Positions 1 to 10,990 of a DNA stretch of 64,000 nt are shown here, in pieces. A program made the translations under genes and the position numbers. The stretch is from Larus michahellis. Taxonomy: Eukaryota > Chordata > Aves > Charadriiformes > Laridae. Where the stretch lies: positions 28,995,446 to 29,059,445 of the forward strand of contig NC_133899.1 of NCBI RefSeq assembly GCF_964199755.1, read 5' to 3'. Under the pieces are notes generated by a model, which was given only the letters and a program-made list of their open reading frames with translations, did not search any database and was not told the origin of the DNA. The number at the start of each line of letters is the position of its first letter. Position 1 is the stretch's first letter.

Positions 1-227
1 CCCCTGCCCACCGCCCCCAGTCGCCGGAGCCGCCGAGCGCTCCCCATCGCCTCTCCGCCCTCCAACGTCCCTCCCGCGGCAGCTCCGCCGGGGCCGGAGG
101 AGGCAGAAGCGGAGCGAGGGGCGGCCGCCGGAGCCGCTGCCCGCTTCCCCGCCGCGGGGGTGTGCGCGGCGGCGGCGGGCATCGCCGGGGGTGCGCGGTG
201 CGCGGAGCGGAGCCCGGCGCCGCCTCC
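1..227 (+). promoter_or_regulatory. SIX6: SIX6 proximal promoter / 5' UTR, CpG-rich
   Basis: This is very GC-rich sequence with many CpGs directly upstream of the SIX6 start codon. It contains no ATG, so the codon at 228 is the first ATG in the window. In-frame GTG codons at 162 and nearby are not plausible starts because the family begins with MFQLP at 228. No clear TATA box is visible, and the window begins inside this region, so the transcription start cannot be placed. Calling it promoter plus 5' UTR is inferred from position and composition. Confidence 0.6.
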
Positions 228-2186
228 ATGTTTCAGCTGCCCATCCTCAATTTCAGCCCGCAGCAGGTGGCCGGGGTATGCGAGACCCTGGAGGAGAGCG
301 GGGACATCGAGCGCCTGGGGCGCTTCCTCTGGTCCCTGCCCGTGGCCCCCGCGGCCTGCGAGGCCCTCAACAAGAACGAGTCGGTGCTGAGAGCGCGAGC
401 CATCGTGGCCTTCCACACGGGGAACTACCGGGAGCTCTACCACATCCTGGAGAACCACAAGTTCACCAAGGAGTCCCACGCCAAACTGCAAGCCCTCTGG
501 CTGGAAGCCCACTACCAGGAGGCGGAGAAGCTGCGGGGCCGACCCCTGGGGCCGGTGGACAAGTACCGGGTGAGGAAGAAGTTCCCGCTGCCCCGCACCA
601 TCTGGGACGGCGAGCAGAAGACACATTGCTTCAAGGAGCGGACGAGGCATTTGCTGCGGGAGTGGTACCTGCAGGACCCTTACCCCAACCCCAGCAAAAA
701 GCGGGAACTGGCTCAGGCCACGGGACTTACCCCCACGCAAGTGGGCAACTGGTTCAAAAACCGCAGGCAAAGGGACAGGGCAGCAGCCGCTAAGAACAGG
801 TAAGGTGCTGCCCATCCCGTCGGGGCACAGGGCCTCCCCCTTAGGGAGACTTCGCCCCCGCCCGCCGAGGCCGGAGGGTCCGGGTGAGCAGTGCGGGGGT
901 GCCGGAGGAGGCAGCGCGGCCTCGGCGCTGCGGCCAGCGCCGCCTCGGGGGACGGGGAAACGAGCCCGGGAAGTTTCTCCCTAGAAAATATAGAGAGATA
1001 AAGTAGGAGCAGCGGGAAAAGCCGACGGCTTTTTATTTATGTATTTATTTATTTGTTTGTTTATTTGTTTAATAATTTTGAGTAGGGGAGGGTCCCCGCC
1101 CGGGCTCCCTCTTGGCCGCTCTTCGGAGGAGGAGAGGGAGAGAGAGCGCCCGGGCACGGCGGCTGGCGAAGCTGCCGTGACCTCGGCAGGATCCGGCGGC
1201 AGAAGGGCCGTGTTCAGCGGCTAAGCGGAGAGAACCTCCCCACCCCCCACCCCTTCGAAGTTTTGCCGGGACATACAGATACCTATTTCCTATCTGTACT
1301 TCTGGAGCAGAGCCGGCAATGCCCTTCTGCGGGCCCTGCTGGTTTGCAGAGAGCCGCCTTGCCCCTAAACCTCCACCGGCGCCAGCCAGGAACGTTTCTT
1401 AGGATAATTTTCTTATTGCTCTTCTCCTCTCCTTTTTTTTTTTTTTTTTTTTTGAATCTTAAAGAACAAAACCGCGACTCTGAAAGTGCGGTGTTACCCT
1501 GGCACTAGTGGCACAAGCAGACGCCCCGGGAAGCGGGGAAGGGAGCAGAGTCCCCCGTTATCTCTCCTCCAGGAGCCCGGGGGTGGGGTGTCAATTGTCA
1601 CCCCGCCAGCCACTGCGCGCAACCGGGCGGCCGCACGTCGGGGAAATGGGTGCTGTCACCCGCAGCCCCTTTTTCATCGGCTGAGAGGGAAGAAGTAAGG
1701 CCAGCCGGGGGGGAACCGCCGCCCGGGAGGTGTTGCAGGGAATGACCGACCCCTCGGATGAGGACAGAGGCTGCGGAGGGGGGAGACAGCCGCCCCCTGG
1801 GTGTGCCGGCTGAGGAGCAGGGCTGGCCCTGGGGCGGACACCCAGTTTCTCAGGCAGAGCCGCAAGACTGGGATAACTGGTGTGAGCTGGAGCTGGGGGC
1901 AGCGGCGTGGGGGTGCCGGCCGGGACAGTCCCTTGGGGGGGAAGCGGGAGGGCTGTCGGCGGGTCCCCGGGGCGCGGAGGGCCGGGCGGTGATGCTGTGT
2001 GTGCCGGTTCCTTGCAGGCTACAGCAGCAGGTCCTAACGCAGGGCTCGGTGCGCTCGCTGCAAGCGGAGGAGGAGAGCGGCGGGGAGGCGGTGGGGGCTG
2101 CCTCCAGCCCCGCAGCCAGCCTCTCCAGCAAAGCGGCCACCTCCGCCATCTCCATCACATCCAGCGACAGTGAATGTGACATCTGA
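228..2186 (+). CDS. SIX6: SIX6 homeobox transcription factor (join 228..799, 2018..2186)
   Basis: The two coding exons give 246 residues, the usual SIX6 length. SIX6 (OPTX2) is a nuclear transcription factor of eye field, retina, optic nerve and pituitary-hypothalamus development, often acting as a repressor with Groucho/TLE or DACH partners (family knowledge). The N-terminal [10 protein letters not shown] and the C-terminal SSDSECDI are seen directly. The C-terminal sequence separates it from SIX3, which is longer and ends in ECDV. The SIX domain spans roughly residues 9-119 and the homeodomain roughly 128-187, with recognition helix WFKNRR at 175-180. The donor is AG|GTAAGG after 799 and the acceptor is CCTTGCAG before 2018. 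The split codon encodes Arg191 (phase 2), just after the homeodomain as in SIX1. The Kozak context is weak (T at -3). No frameshift or missing key residue is seen. Downstream on the same cluster lies SIX1, convergent with SIX6. Confidence 0.97.
800..2017 (+). other. SIX6: SIX6 intron 1
   Basis: This GT-AG intron of 1218 bases splits the Arg191 codon. It is GC-rich overall. Two low-complexity tracts sit in it: ATTT/GTTT-type repeats at about 1029-1072 and a 21-base T run at 1433-1453. No coding exon or RNA gene was recognised in it. Confidence 0.93.
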
Positions 2187-2377
2187 CACCACCGCCATGA
2201 CAAACCGGGGGGAGCGGGAGGTCCAGCTAAACCGGTGCCTGCCTGCCTGCCTGCCGACACGGCCGGAGCAGCGGGGCTTGCAATTGCCCGGCCGCAGTCG
2301 CCAAAGCCGGGGTATGGGGCGCTCCCCAGCCACACGCCGCCCGCCCGCGCCTTCCTCCCAGCCCGGCAGCAGACTGC

Positions 2378-2383
2378 ATTAAA
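2378..2383 (+). terminator. possible proximal SIX6 poly(A) signal ATTAAA
   Basis: The variant hexamer ATTAAA lies 192 bases after the SIX6 stop codon. It is followed by a T/G-containing stretch at about 2397-2416 that could be a downstream element. Sequence alone cannot show usage. Confidence 0.4.
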
Positions 2384-2633
2384 AAACGTGATAAAAGTCG
2401 TTGTCGCCTTTATTTCGAAGGATTTGCAGAATTGATGCCTATAAAAATTAAATTTAAGTTAAATTAAATTAAAGAAAGCCCAAAAAACGTAAAAAAAAAA
2501 AAAACACAACAGCAAAACAACCGAATGCCAAGTTGCAAAATGTCTGAGCGCCTGCCCTTATGCTGCGGGGGTGTTTCATGTTGAAAAGACGCTGTTCTTT
2601 TGGTTGGGTTCTGCTTTACTTTAAAGGTTTTTT

Positions 2634-2725
2634 TATATATATATATATAATGTTTATTTACTTATTTAAGGGATTGCTATGGTAGATTTTTTCTATTATT
2701 ATTATTATTAATTATTATTATTTTT
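2634..2725. repeat. AT-rich microsatellites in SIX6 3' UTR
   Basis: A (TA)n run covers about 2634-2650, followed by an (ATT)n run at about 2694-2725. Both lie inside the AT-rich part of the presumed 3' UTR. Confidence 0.85.
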
Positions 2726-2800
2726 GGCTTGTTCTCTATGTGCACAGGTGACTTGTAGAGCATGTGCAGGACGAAACTGTATGAAGCAGCCTAAAACCAT

Positions 2801-2806
2801 AATAAA
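2801..2806 (+). terminator. probable distal SIX6 poly(A) signal AATAAA
   Basis: A canonical AATAAA hexamer ends the AT-rich tract downstream of SIX6. GC content rises again shortly after it, which fits a transcript end near 2820-2830. Confidence 0.5.
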
Positions 2807-2830
2807 ATATTTGGTGAACGACCCTCGCAT

Positions 2831-4369
2831 CTGCTTTGAAATGACGGTGTCGGTCTCAAGCCCGCCAGTTTACGCAGTGCAGATCTCCGAGGCCACGGGT
2901 ATTTCAGCATCAGCTCGGCAAGAACGGAAATAGCCGGGTCCCCGGGACCGGGGGTGATGTCTTTGCAAGGCAGGGAACAGGGACGGGGCGAAGGGAACGG
3001 GGCCGGGGCTGGCGGAGGATGCGGATGCCCGGGGAAGGAGAAGACATAGCCGCAGCTTCTCCTCTCGCAAGGGCTGGGGCTTTTGGGGTTATCGGCGGCG
3101 AATTTTCGGACAGGGACGTGGAAAAAGGAAGGAAGAGAAAAAGGGGTGGGAAAGAAATGGTTGGGGACAGCCCAGCCGGGAAAACCAAGCGCTCTCCCGC
3201 ACCCGACAAACGCAAGGAGAAGATGCGGAATTAACAGCCCTCCATGCGCGGGAAGGGCCAGGTCGGGGGCGAAATAACCCCAAATCCCAGCCCCTGCGAC
3301 GTGATAGGGGCTGTCCCCACCATTCGCCTCCCTCGCTTTGTTTTGCGGCAGTTTTGCTGGAGGAGACCAAACGCCAGGTCTAAGGAGCGTGCTAAGCTTT
3401 TTTCCCCAGCAGAAGGATTTTATATTATACAATTTGACATTGATCTTTAAATCGCCTGAGCTGTGCTTTTTTTGTCTGCTCGGTCTCATCGCGTTTACTT
3501 CCCTGTCCTCAGAGAGATGCCTCCCCGGTAAGCTGATTGCTCGGCTCGTTTTATTTAGCAAGCGGAGCCTTGCATGGGGGGAAGCCGGGCAGGGCTCACC
3601 CGCAGCGGCTGCAAGAAGTGCCCCAGCTCCTGCTTGGCTCCAGCTCCCCTGCAAAGGCACGGAGGTGGCAAAGGGGGGACACAGGGGCCGTTTCAGCTCC
3701 GTGGTAGATTAATTCAGTCGTACTGATTTTTATCGGGAGGTATATTCCCGTATCGTCAGTGGCTTTTCCCCTTCTGCCTAAATTTACACTTAAAGCTTGA
3801 AAGACGTTGGCACCGCCGATGTCTAAATCTGCGTTTCATCCCCAATGCGTGTGCGTTGGTTTTCTCTACAGACCATCAGAGGGACGGGGCAGGTAGCAGG
3901 TATTTATTAGCTACTTTTAAAGTCCGTTTACAAGCATTTATTTCCCTGATGGGGTGTATGTAATTCAGGGTGTCGGGAGAGGCAAATAAGCTGTGCTTTG
4001 GCAGTGGGGGAGCAGCGGGTGGTTGGGGCGGGGAACGGAGGGCAGCGCGGGGGTTTCCGGCTCCCTTTTGGGGGGACCCAGCTGGGGGAAGGGCCAGAGT
4101 TCACCTTGCACCCCAACCCTGACCCAGGTTTGCTGCATTTTAAACCCCATCGGATTTGTCCCCGACAGAGCCGTGCAAGAGGAGCCCGTCTTTGCTGCTC
4201 AAACCTCAAACGAGATGGGGGTTTTGCCTCGGTTTTGGGGTTGGTGGGTTCGCTGGCGGGCAGCGCTTCCCACCCAGGAGCTTTTTTTCGGGGGCAGTCG
4301 AAGCGGATTTCGCCCCCAAAACGGAATCGGCTGAATCACACCGTGTTCTTTCTTTCATTCCCCGGGAAT
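2831..4369. other. SIX6 3' flank, no gene recognised
   Basis: The sequence alternates between GC-rich stretches and AT-rich stretches, for example around 3395-3460 and 3705-3860. The open frames here, including a minus-strand frame of 289 codons at 2791-3660, show no known domain and read as GC-driven chance frames. In mammals the minus-strand meiotic gene SIX6OS1/C14orf39 adjoins SIX6. None of its coding sequence was recognised here, and an untranslated first exon could not be excluded. Confidence 0.6.
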
Positions 4370-4610
4370 CGGTGAAGCGGTTTGCGATTTCTTCATCGGC
4401 TTCTGCGGGCAGAGTAGCTAGCGCTGATTGTTGTGGGAAATTAAAGCTTTCGAAAAGACATAAGAGAGGTGGAGAATTATATGAAATACCCGCTCGGCCT
4501 CTGATAATGTGGAATTTCTTTCTAACTAAAAAAGATGGAATTTGGAAAACAGACAGTGAATATTATATATTTCGACAAAGGGTTTAAGTGGTATAAAGGA
4601 TGCTGGATCT
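4370..4610. promoter_or_regulatory. candidate non-coding element downstream of SIX6
   Basis: This AT-rich block sits between GC-rich sequences about 2.2-2.4 kb after the SIX6 stop. It contains GATTGTTGTG, GGAAATTAAAG, CTGATAATG and several A/T homeodomain-like cores, with no open frame resembling a protein. An abrupt composition change with dense binding-site-like words is typical of developmental enhancers. Conservation was not tested, so the call is an inference. Confidence 0.3.
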
Positions 4611-5040
4611 CCCGAGTGGGCTATGGAGGGACCCTCCCGCCCATACTCCGTGCCCCCAGCCGCAGCGAGAGCACAAATCAACCCCTTCCGAAACAGCGGC
4701 CGGGGAGGGGAGCGGAGGACGGAGCCAGCCTGAGAATAGCAGCCCCGATCCCCGATGTGGGAGGTTCAGGGCAGCCGAGCATCTCCCAGCCCCGCTCCTT
4801 CACCGCCGGAGCTCCGCAGGGGCCGGGGCCGCGGGGCTGCGCCGGCCGCGTTTAGCTGTACCGATAAGACCCACACAAGAAAAACGCTTTCCCCTCTTTT
4901 TTTTTATGTTTTTTTCCCCTTCTGCCCTTTCCTTTCCCGCATTGAAAGGGAATGCCCTTCCCCTGTCATCTTCAGCATTTATTTTTTTTTCCCTAAAGAT
5001 CAGGCGAAGTCGTCGTCCTCCCGAGCCTTCGGCTGATTTA

Positions 5041-5069
5041 AAAATAATAATAATAATAATAATAATAAT
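5041..5069. repeat. (AAT)n microsatellite
   Basis: A near-perfect run of AAT units in otherwise GC-rich sequence downstream of SIX6. Confidence 0.95.
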
Positions 5070-5329
5070 CGGGGAAGAGGGGGGAGCTTGTATTTACATT
5101 AAACAAAAAGCTCAGAAAAGGGTCGTTAAAAAGTCTGCCTTGACCCCTCTCTCTCCGGTTTAACAAAGAAGGAAAATATTGTATCAAAAGTGAAGTGAAT
5201 GGGGAGGGCGGAGAAGAGAAACAGCTTTTTCTCTATTGAGCTGGGGTGGGGGGGAGAAATGTTTGAATATTTCCGTTTCTTTTGAGAAGCGGGGCAGCCC
5301 CGGGCAGGGCTGAATGGGAAAGTCTTGTA

Positions 5330-5499
5330 AGCGGGCTGGGAGGCTGTCAAACTGCTCAGGGTAATCACTGCTAATGAAGGGGTCTCCAGCCTTCCCTGGG
5401 ACAAAGGATGCTTACGAGTGCTCGCCGGGGCTGAATAGCTAATAACTTTGCAAGGGGGAAAAATGAGTGAGCTGTCCGCAAATTGGTTTTGCAAGAGTG
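5330..5499. promoter_or_regulatory. candidate non-coding element with TAAT cores
   Basis: This block, about 3.2 kb downstream of SIX6, contains GGTAATCACTGCTAATGAAG and, further on, AGCTAATAACTTTGC and CAAATTGG. TAATC (K50 homeodomain) and CTAATGA (VSX-like) words close together are typical of eye-field enhancers. No gene is present. Function is inferred from motif content and position only. Confidence 0.3.
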
Positions 5500-5527
5500 A
5501 AAAAAAAAAAAAAAAAAAAAAAAAAAA
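5500..5527. repeat. poly(A) run
   Basis: A 28-base uninterrupted A tract. No retrotransposed gene or LINE/SINE body was recognised 5' of it. Confidence 0.95.
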
Positions 5528-8500
5528 GGAAAGCAAAAGGCTTGCAGGTTGGGGAGAGCCTGGCCCCGGTGCAGCTGGGGACAGAAGGCCCACTTATCCG
5601 GAGCGTATTGTCCCAGCCCTGGCGCTGCAGAGGAGGGCTGCTGCTGTTTGCAGTGGAAACCGGCATGGAGGGAGGGCTGGGGGATGCAGGAGACTTGGAA
5701 AAGCCACACTGGCCTTTCCAGGCTTTGAGCACTGCCCCAGCTGCTGTTTGGCACACGCGGGTGCTCCCCGCACACCGATCTTCGCACTCCAGTTTGCACG
5801 AGCCTTGTGGAGTGTTCATCGCAGCCCCGTCCCACAGCCTGATCCCACAGAAGGGAGCGACCGTTCCCTAATTGTTCTACCACTGTCTTTTGCCTCTCAT
5901 CTAACTATGGCATTTTCTTTGCAGAACAGAAAATGGGGGGGTGCCTGGAAAGTTATTGAATATTGCCACAACCAGCACCCCGCTTGGCCGGGAAGGCTCC
6001 TTTACAAAGGGTCTGCTTTGTTTTGCTGGCCTGGGAGCTGGCTGGCATCAGAGGTCAGAAAGGGGGCTTGGTTCACTGGTAAGCACCCTTGTGTGACAAG
6101 AAGATGGTGCATCTCACAGCTGGGGGAAGCATGAGAGTGATCTGCATTTTGGACCTTTCACGCATCCAATTAAAGGCTTGGGAGGATCAGACTCTATCAC
6201 AGATCCAGTTACCCCTGGCCGATGCAAGGGTAATACCGTGAGAGAGAGCGTAATACTCCCCAGCGATGTCTGTACCTGCCTCTCAGCAACGCCAGGCACT
6301 GTGTTTTTTATATTCATGTTATTTCTTTCCATTCCATGAGAAGATCCAAATGTATCTGCTGGAGAGGAGGATGGAGGTGTGGGAGGCCAAAGGGGAAGGG
6401 CACTGTGGGGTGCAGAAGCTGACATACTTTGACCTGTTCTCACTCCTGTCCCCTCCCCAAAGCCACCCCACAGCCCCAGCACCCACAATGGAGTCTGAAC
6501 CCTGGCCTGACCTTGATGTGCCCCCCCTGAGGGAGGCCCACAGGGCAAGACCTAGTTGGGAATCAAGAGAAGGAAAATGTCATCTTAGATCCCCCGAGGG
6601 ATACAGCACTTTGCACTCTATCGGCATTTATTCTTGGCACAGGGGCGACAAATAAAGCCCTTGGATTTCTGTTTCCTTCTGTTTCAGGACAGGCTGCAAG
6701 ACCACCAGCAAAAGGCCAGGAAATGGCTCCCCTCCCTTCAGCACTTGCTACATTCAGTCTAAGCTCCCCTAAAATGCAGAAATTGCCTGAAGAGCCCATT
6801 TTAACCCTGCTGCCATCTGATCTGCGACATGGACCTCTCTGACACACATTTTTCCCACAAGAAATATAGTTTGGAGGGAAGTTTCCAGCTTCAAATCTTA
6901 TGAAAGCAGAGTGCGTTCACGTATTTGTCGCCTCTGCCTCTTCCCAGGGGTGGGGGAGAGGCACAGTGGCCCCACAACACTCCACACTTCATTAGTTGTC
7001 TCCTTACACCTAGCAGAGCGGTTCCTGATGCCACTCCATCCCAATGAAGTCAGTCCCGGGGCATCAGCCCTCACCGCCACTTCCACTGTTTCTGTCCTGG
7101 AAAGCCTAAAAATGGTGCCAATCACCCAGTGCTCTGCCCTCACAGCCTCTTCTTGCACTGTATAAAGTAAAACCCAAGGGACTTTTCTTGCATCTTGGGA
7201 TTGCCCCATAGTGCTGAGCTAAACCCACCCGTGACTTTCCCCACTGCAAGCCACACGCCTGGCACAGGTAGCATGGGATCTGTGCCCTCCCCACTTATTG
7301 CTGGCATCTCCTCTCCAGCGATGCCTGAGGAGGGGGCTTGGTGGGACCTCCAGAAGTCCCTCACCACTGTACCTACCCCAAGCTGAATAAAGATGGAGAC
7401 GGTGTCAGACAAGACTGGGACCTTGCTCTCCCCAAAATCAGGATTTATAGGGACCTCACCTCCAGCTCACCCTCAGACAACCAGAACAGCCTTGTCAGGA
7501 GGGTGTCCACACGAAGACCAGGCTCATGGGGTGGTAGCTCTCCCCAAATAATCTTTCAACCCAGCCCAAACTCCTGCCTGGAAAATATCTGGCAGTGGTT
7601 TAGCTCTTTATTATCACAGTAGAGACCTGTCATGGACCAAGCAGACACTTTGCCATGTCTGCGCTATTAAATGACAAGTCCTGGCACTGCTGCCTGCTGG
7701 TGGGTAGCCCTGCTCCATGCTTTTCAGCCTTCTCACCCTCCAAATAGGGCGGCTGTGTCCATACTGCTGATGGGAAAGGCTCCGCAGCCTGTGCTATCTC
7801 TTGAGCTGTTCCCCAGGGACCATGTGGGACAGCTCTGCCTGGTCCGAGTCCCTGTGACAGGGACTCTTCTAACGTTTTAATTGGATAAGTGGTGAACCTT
7901 GGTGCCCTCATAAGTTTTAATGGACAGATACAGCCGGACTAAATCACTTGAGACATCCCAAACAGACTAAAGGATTTAGGCACATCTCTTTATTTCCATT
8001 TAAAGCTGTTCCTCCTTCTGATACTTTTTTTGTCGCTGTTATTTGTTAGTGGTCTGATATAAAGCAAAGATGTTAGAAGAGACGTTATTATAACCTAGCA
8101 GTAGGAGCAGAAAGGGAGTTTCCATTTGTCCTGAGCACCCAGACCTTGTTTGCAGTAGTCTCAGAAGTCCAATCCCTTAGAAAACTGCATGAACTGAATG
8201 CAGGTTTTCGAGAGGAGCCTCTAGAAGACACACAGCCACTGCTGAGATCTGCATTTGCATCCACACACACAGGTATTGATCATTAGAACAAGCTTCTCAG
8301 CCTTTATTCAATAACTCCATAGTAACCTGCAATGACACGCTATTTGGGACTTCACTAGGGCAAGTGGGGAGTTTTATTTTAGCACTACCTTCTCTTTTTC
8401 AAGACCCGTTTATTTCAGTGGGGAGTTCTACAACCGGAGAGCAGGACATGATTTTTTTCCGCTGGAAGACTTTTGTTGTGTTGAATCTTCTTTCAATGAC

Positions 8501-9580
8501 CATTAGTGGCTCCATTCAGAACAAAGACACACCATTCCTCCCAATTTCACCTACAGAAATACATGTGCCTCTTCAGAAGAAATTCTTGAAATGCTTTCAT
8601 ACCACATAGTTGTAATACCAAGGTAGCCGAGGACAGAGTGACAACTGTTCTTCCGGAACACCATATTGTAGGATAGTTCCCATTAAATGTACAGTGAAGC
8701 CTGCCACACATAGAGGCGCACAGGTCTAATGTTTTTCAGGCACTTCAGAGAAACACAAGGACATACAACTGTTCTTCACAGGGAAAATTGCTGTGTCTAC
8801 AAGCTGGGAAAAAAGCCTTCTCGTAAACATTTCTATCAGGACGTTTATATTGGAAACCGCTTTTCAGGCCAGGTTGTTTCTTAAGTCAATTTGAAGGCTT
8901 TGTGGGTTGCTCTGTCTTGCAATCACTTTCTCACACGCCTGGTGCCATGCAGGTTGGCAGCTGGTCCCTGGAGTTGCCGTGGGGATGGGTGTCCCCAAAG
9001 CTGACTTGAAGGAGGGTTGATCTCTGCAGGTTGCCAGCGTGGTCAGTGGGAGAGAGAAGTTCTCAGGTAGGTGGCTCAGAGTGCCTAATCCCACTCTAGT
9101 TAGGCTAGCACAGTAATCCAGCACCGCCAATCTGGCTCTGTTGCCCAGAGAGACGGTCCCACCCTCCTCCCCCTCCATCCTTAGCAGCAAGAAGATCTAG
9201 GCGGTTTTAACCAAGATCAGCTCTCTAACCAAGTTCACCGTCCGCAAAAGCATGTCTCTGCCTATTGACTGCAGAGGTAGATGAGATTCCCGAGGCCAAA
9301 GCTGAGTTTCTGTGAGTGTTGTTCCCACTCAATCTGTGATCCTTTTTATCCCTTGACATGCCCAAGCGCCGAAGGAACGGTGCTAACCAAATTAGTCGTT
9401 AAGCTTAAACTGCTAGAGTATTTCTCAGCAGACTTGTTTGGCAGGTCACTCGTGGGTCTGAAGTACTTCGGGGCTTCAATGGTGCATTGTCTCCTGTAGA
9501 AAATGGCTCTTAAAACAATGCTAGAGTCACATTGGTACTTACGAGCACGTAGCTCATGGCCCCTTGGCCGATCTGCTCAT
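5528..9580. other. intergenic, no gene recognised
   Basis: Moderate-GC sequence with only short chance frames. I see no splice-flanked conserved exon, RNA gene or recognisable transposon. An octamer word ATTTGCAT lies at 8253-8260. The interval lies between SIX6 and SIX1. Confidence 0.55.
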
Positions 9581-9589
9581 CCATCTCCA

Positions 9590-9720
9590 ACTTTCTAAAG
9601 CTGTTTTTCCTGGTAATATTTAAATGTATTAATATGCAACACTAATAAGCATTCCTACTGCAGTATTTTAGCTGATCTCTGCCATTTTCTTTTGGCTGTG
9701 CTTCTGCTCAAAACTCACTG
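9590..9720. promoter_or_regulatory. candidate non-coding element
   Basis: An AT-rich block with TGGTAATATTTAAATG, ATTAATATGC and ACTAATAAGC words, flanked by more GC-rich sequence. It is a possible enhancer between SIX6 and SIX1. Only composition and motif density support it. Confidence 0.22.
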
Positions 9721-9959
9721 TCTCCAGGAGCTGAGAGGTCAACAGACTAATTTCTCCATTCCAAAAACTCTTTGCGAAAGAGCTGAGCTGCAGGAACTCA
9801 GCTAAAAATCTTCCTTACGGTGGCATCCTCGGCGTGCGTGGGACTTGATGGATATGGTTCTTCACCCCGGGCCCCTGCAGCGTTAGGTCTTACCTTTCAC
9901 CCATCCTTCATCACCCATTGGCTTTCAAGTGTCTCATCTCAAAACTAAGGGTTTGTAGG

Positions 9960-10130
9960 GCTGAGGCTTTAAACAGATGAAATATAAAAAATTAAGGTTT
10001 GTAATGCAGCCTCAGAGTAAAGTGAATGATCTGCTCTGTCTGTGTCTTGTTTTTTTAGAGACAAGTATTTGTTCTATTACTTATTGATGTTGCTAATTGC
10101 CATCTGAGGGTTTGGACGGGAGGGGGAGCG
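9960..10130. promoter_or_regulatory. candidate non-coding element
   Basis: This contains AAAAATTAAGG, GTAATGCAGC, ACTTATTGATG and GCTAATTGCC within about 150 bases, with no coding potential. TAATTG/CTAATT cores are homeodomain-type sites. Enhancer identity is inferred and conservation is untested. Confidence 0.25.
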
Positions 10131-10689
10131 GGCTGAGTTGTTGGGTGCGGTGCCCTTCTGAGATAAATGAGCTCTGAGAAGTAAAGAATTTGCTGTAGCA
10201 GTCCTGGAATACGTGTCGCATTTTGCAAAGGCGTGCAGTGCTCTGCACCTCCTTGCAGAGAGAGAGCTGCCAGTGATCAGTGCCTTTATTCAGAAAGCCA
10301 CAAAAAATAGTCGCTTCATTTCAAAATCCTGAATTTGAAAATGCTGACCCAAGAACTCAGGTTTAGGGCATGCTTGAAGGGAGAAAAAAAATCCATTTTA
10401 GAACATTTTTTTAATGTTTTTGATTTTGGAAAAATCAAATTTAACTGCTTTGTCTCAATGTGTTACCAGAACACCTCGCCCAGGAAACCTTTGCTTTCCT
10501 GCATCAAAGACAGAAGTCTTCTCCCTCTCTTGTACACACACACCTCACATACTTATACACACATGGAGGAAGGAGAGGGAGGAGGATACGAGGGAGGGAG
10601 CTCTTAGTGTTCTGTCTAAACTAAATGACCATTACGGAAATAAATGTGCTCAAAGGAAAAAAACACATTGCATCCGCATTAGACATTTA

Positions 10690-10990
10690 ATAGGTTATTT
10701 CTTTACATGTACAGTATACATCTTTTTATATAGCTGATATCTCTTGTATTGCAGCATGAACATTAACCTCCTACAATTCACCTTGGTTTGCAAACTGTAA
10801 GAATCAATTCACCTAAGGTGGATGTTCACATCTAGTTAGCTTTCTGCATTATCTCAGCTGGAGAGGTCACTAAAAATAGTTGTATAGCACTTTAAATTTT
10901 CAACAGGGAGACTTTATTATCGTTTAGATCCATCATCGTTACTTTACCTACCATGGTTCTTCCAGCTGAAATAATGCACAGAGCTAGTAG
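10690..10990. promoter_or_regulatory. candidate non-coding element with bipartite CACCT palindrome
   Basis: A 300-base AT-rich block without coding potential. It contains CACCTAAGGTG at 10810-10820 (two inverted CACCT half-sites, ZEB/Snail type), TTTAATAGG, GCATTATC, CAGCTG E-boxes and ATAATGCAC. The sustained intermediate-complexity, repeat-free composition looks like a conserved vertebrate element, but no alignment was possible. Confidence 0.3.

Larger units (their letters stand above)
2187..2830 (+). other. SIX6: SIX6 3' UTR (approximate end)
   Basis: The sequence follows the SIX6 stop codon (TGA, 2184-2186). It starts GC-rich and becomes strongly AT-rich after about 2440. Two polyadenylation signals are visible, at 2378-2383 and 2801-2806, so the UTR would be about 210 or about 640 bases. 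Which one is used cannot be told from sequence. Confidence 0.6.

Noticed and set aside
162..227. N-terminal extension of SIX6 upstream of residue 1
   Set aside because: The extension would start at a GTG codon. The first ATG is at 228 and matches the conserved family N-terminus.
2791..3660. 289-codon minus-strand frame near SIX6 as SIX6OS1/C14orf39
   Set aside because: No similarity to the recalled SIX6OS1 protein. Position alone is not enough to name it.
5448..6134. 228-codon + strand frame through the poly(A) run
   Set aside because: It contains a long Lys run from the homopolymer and has no domain. It is not a gene.
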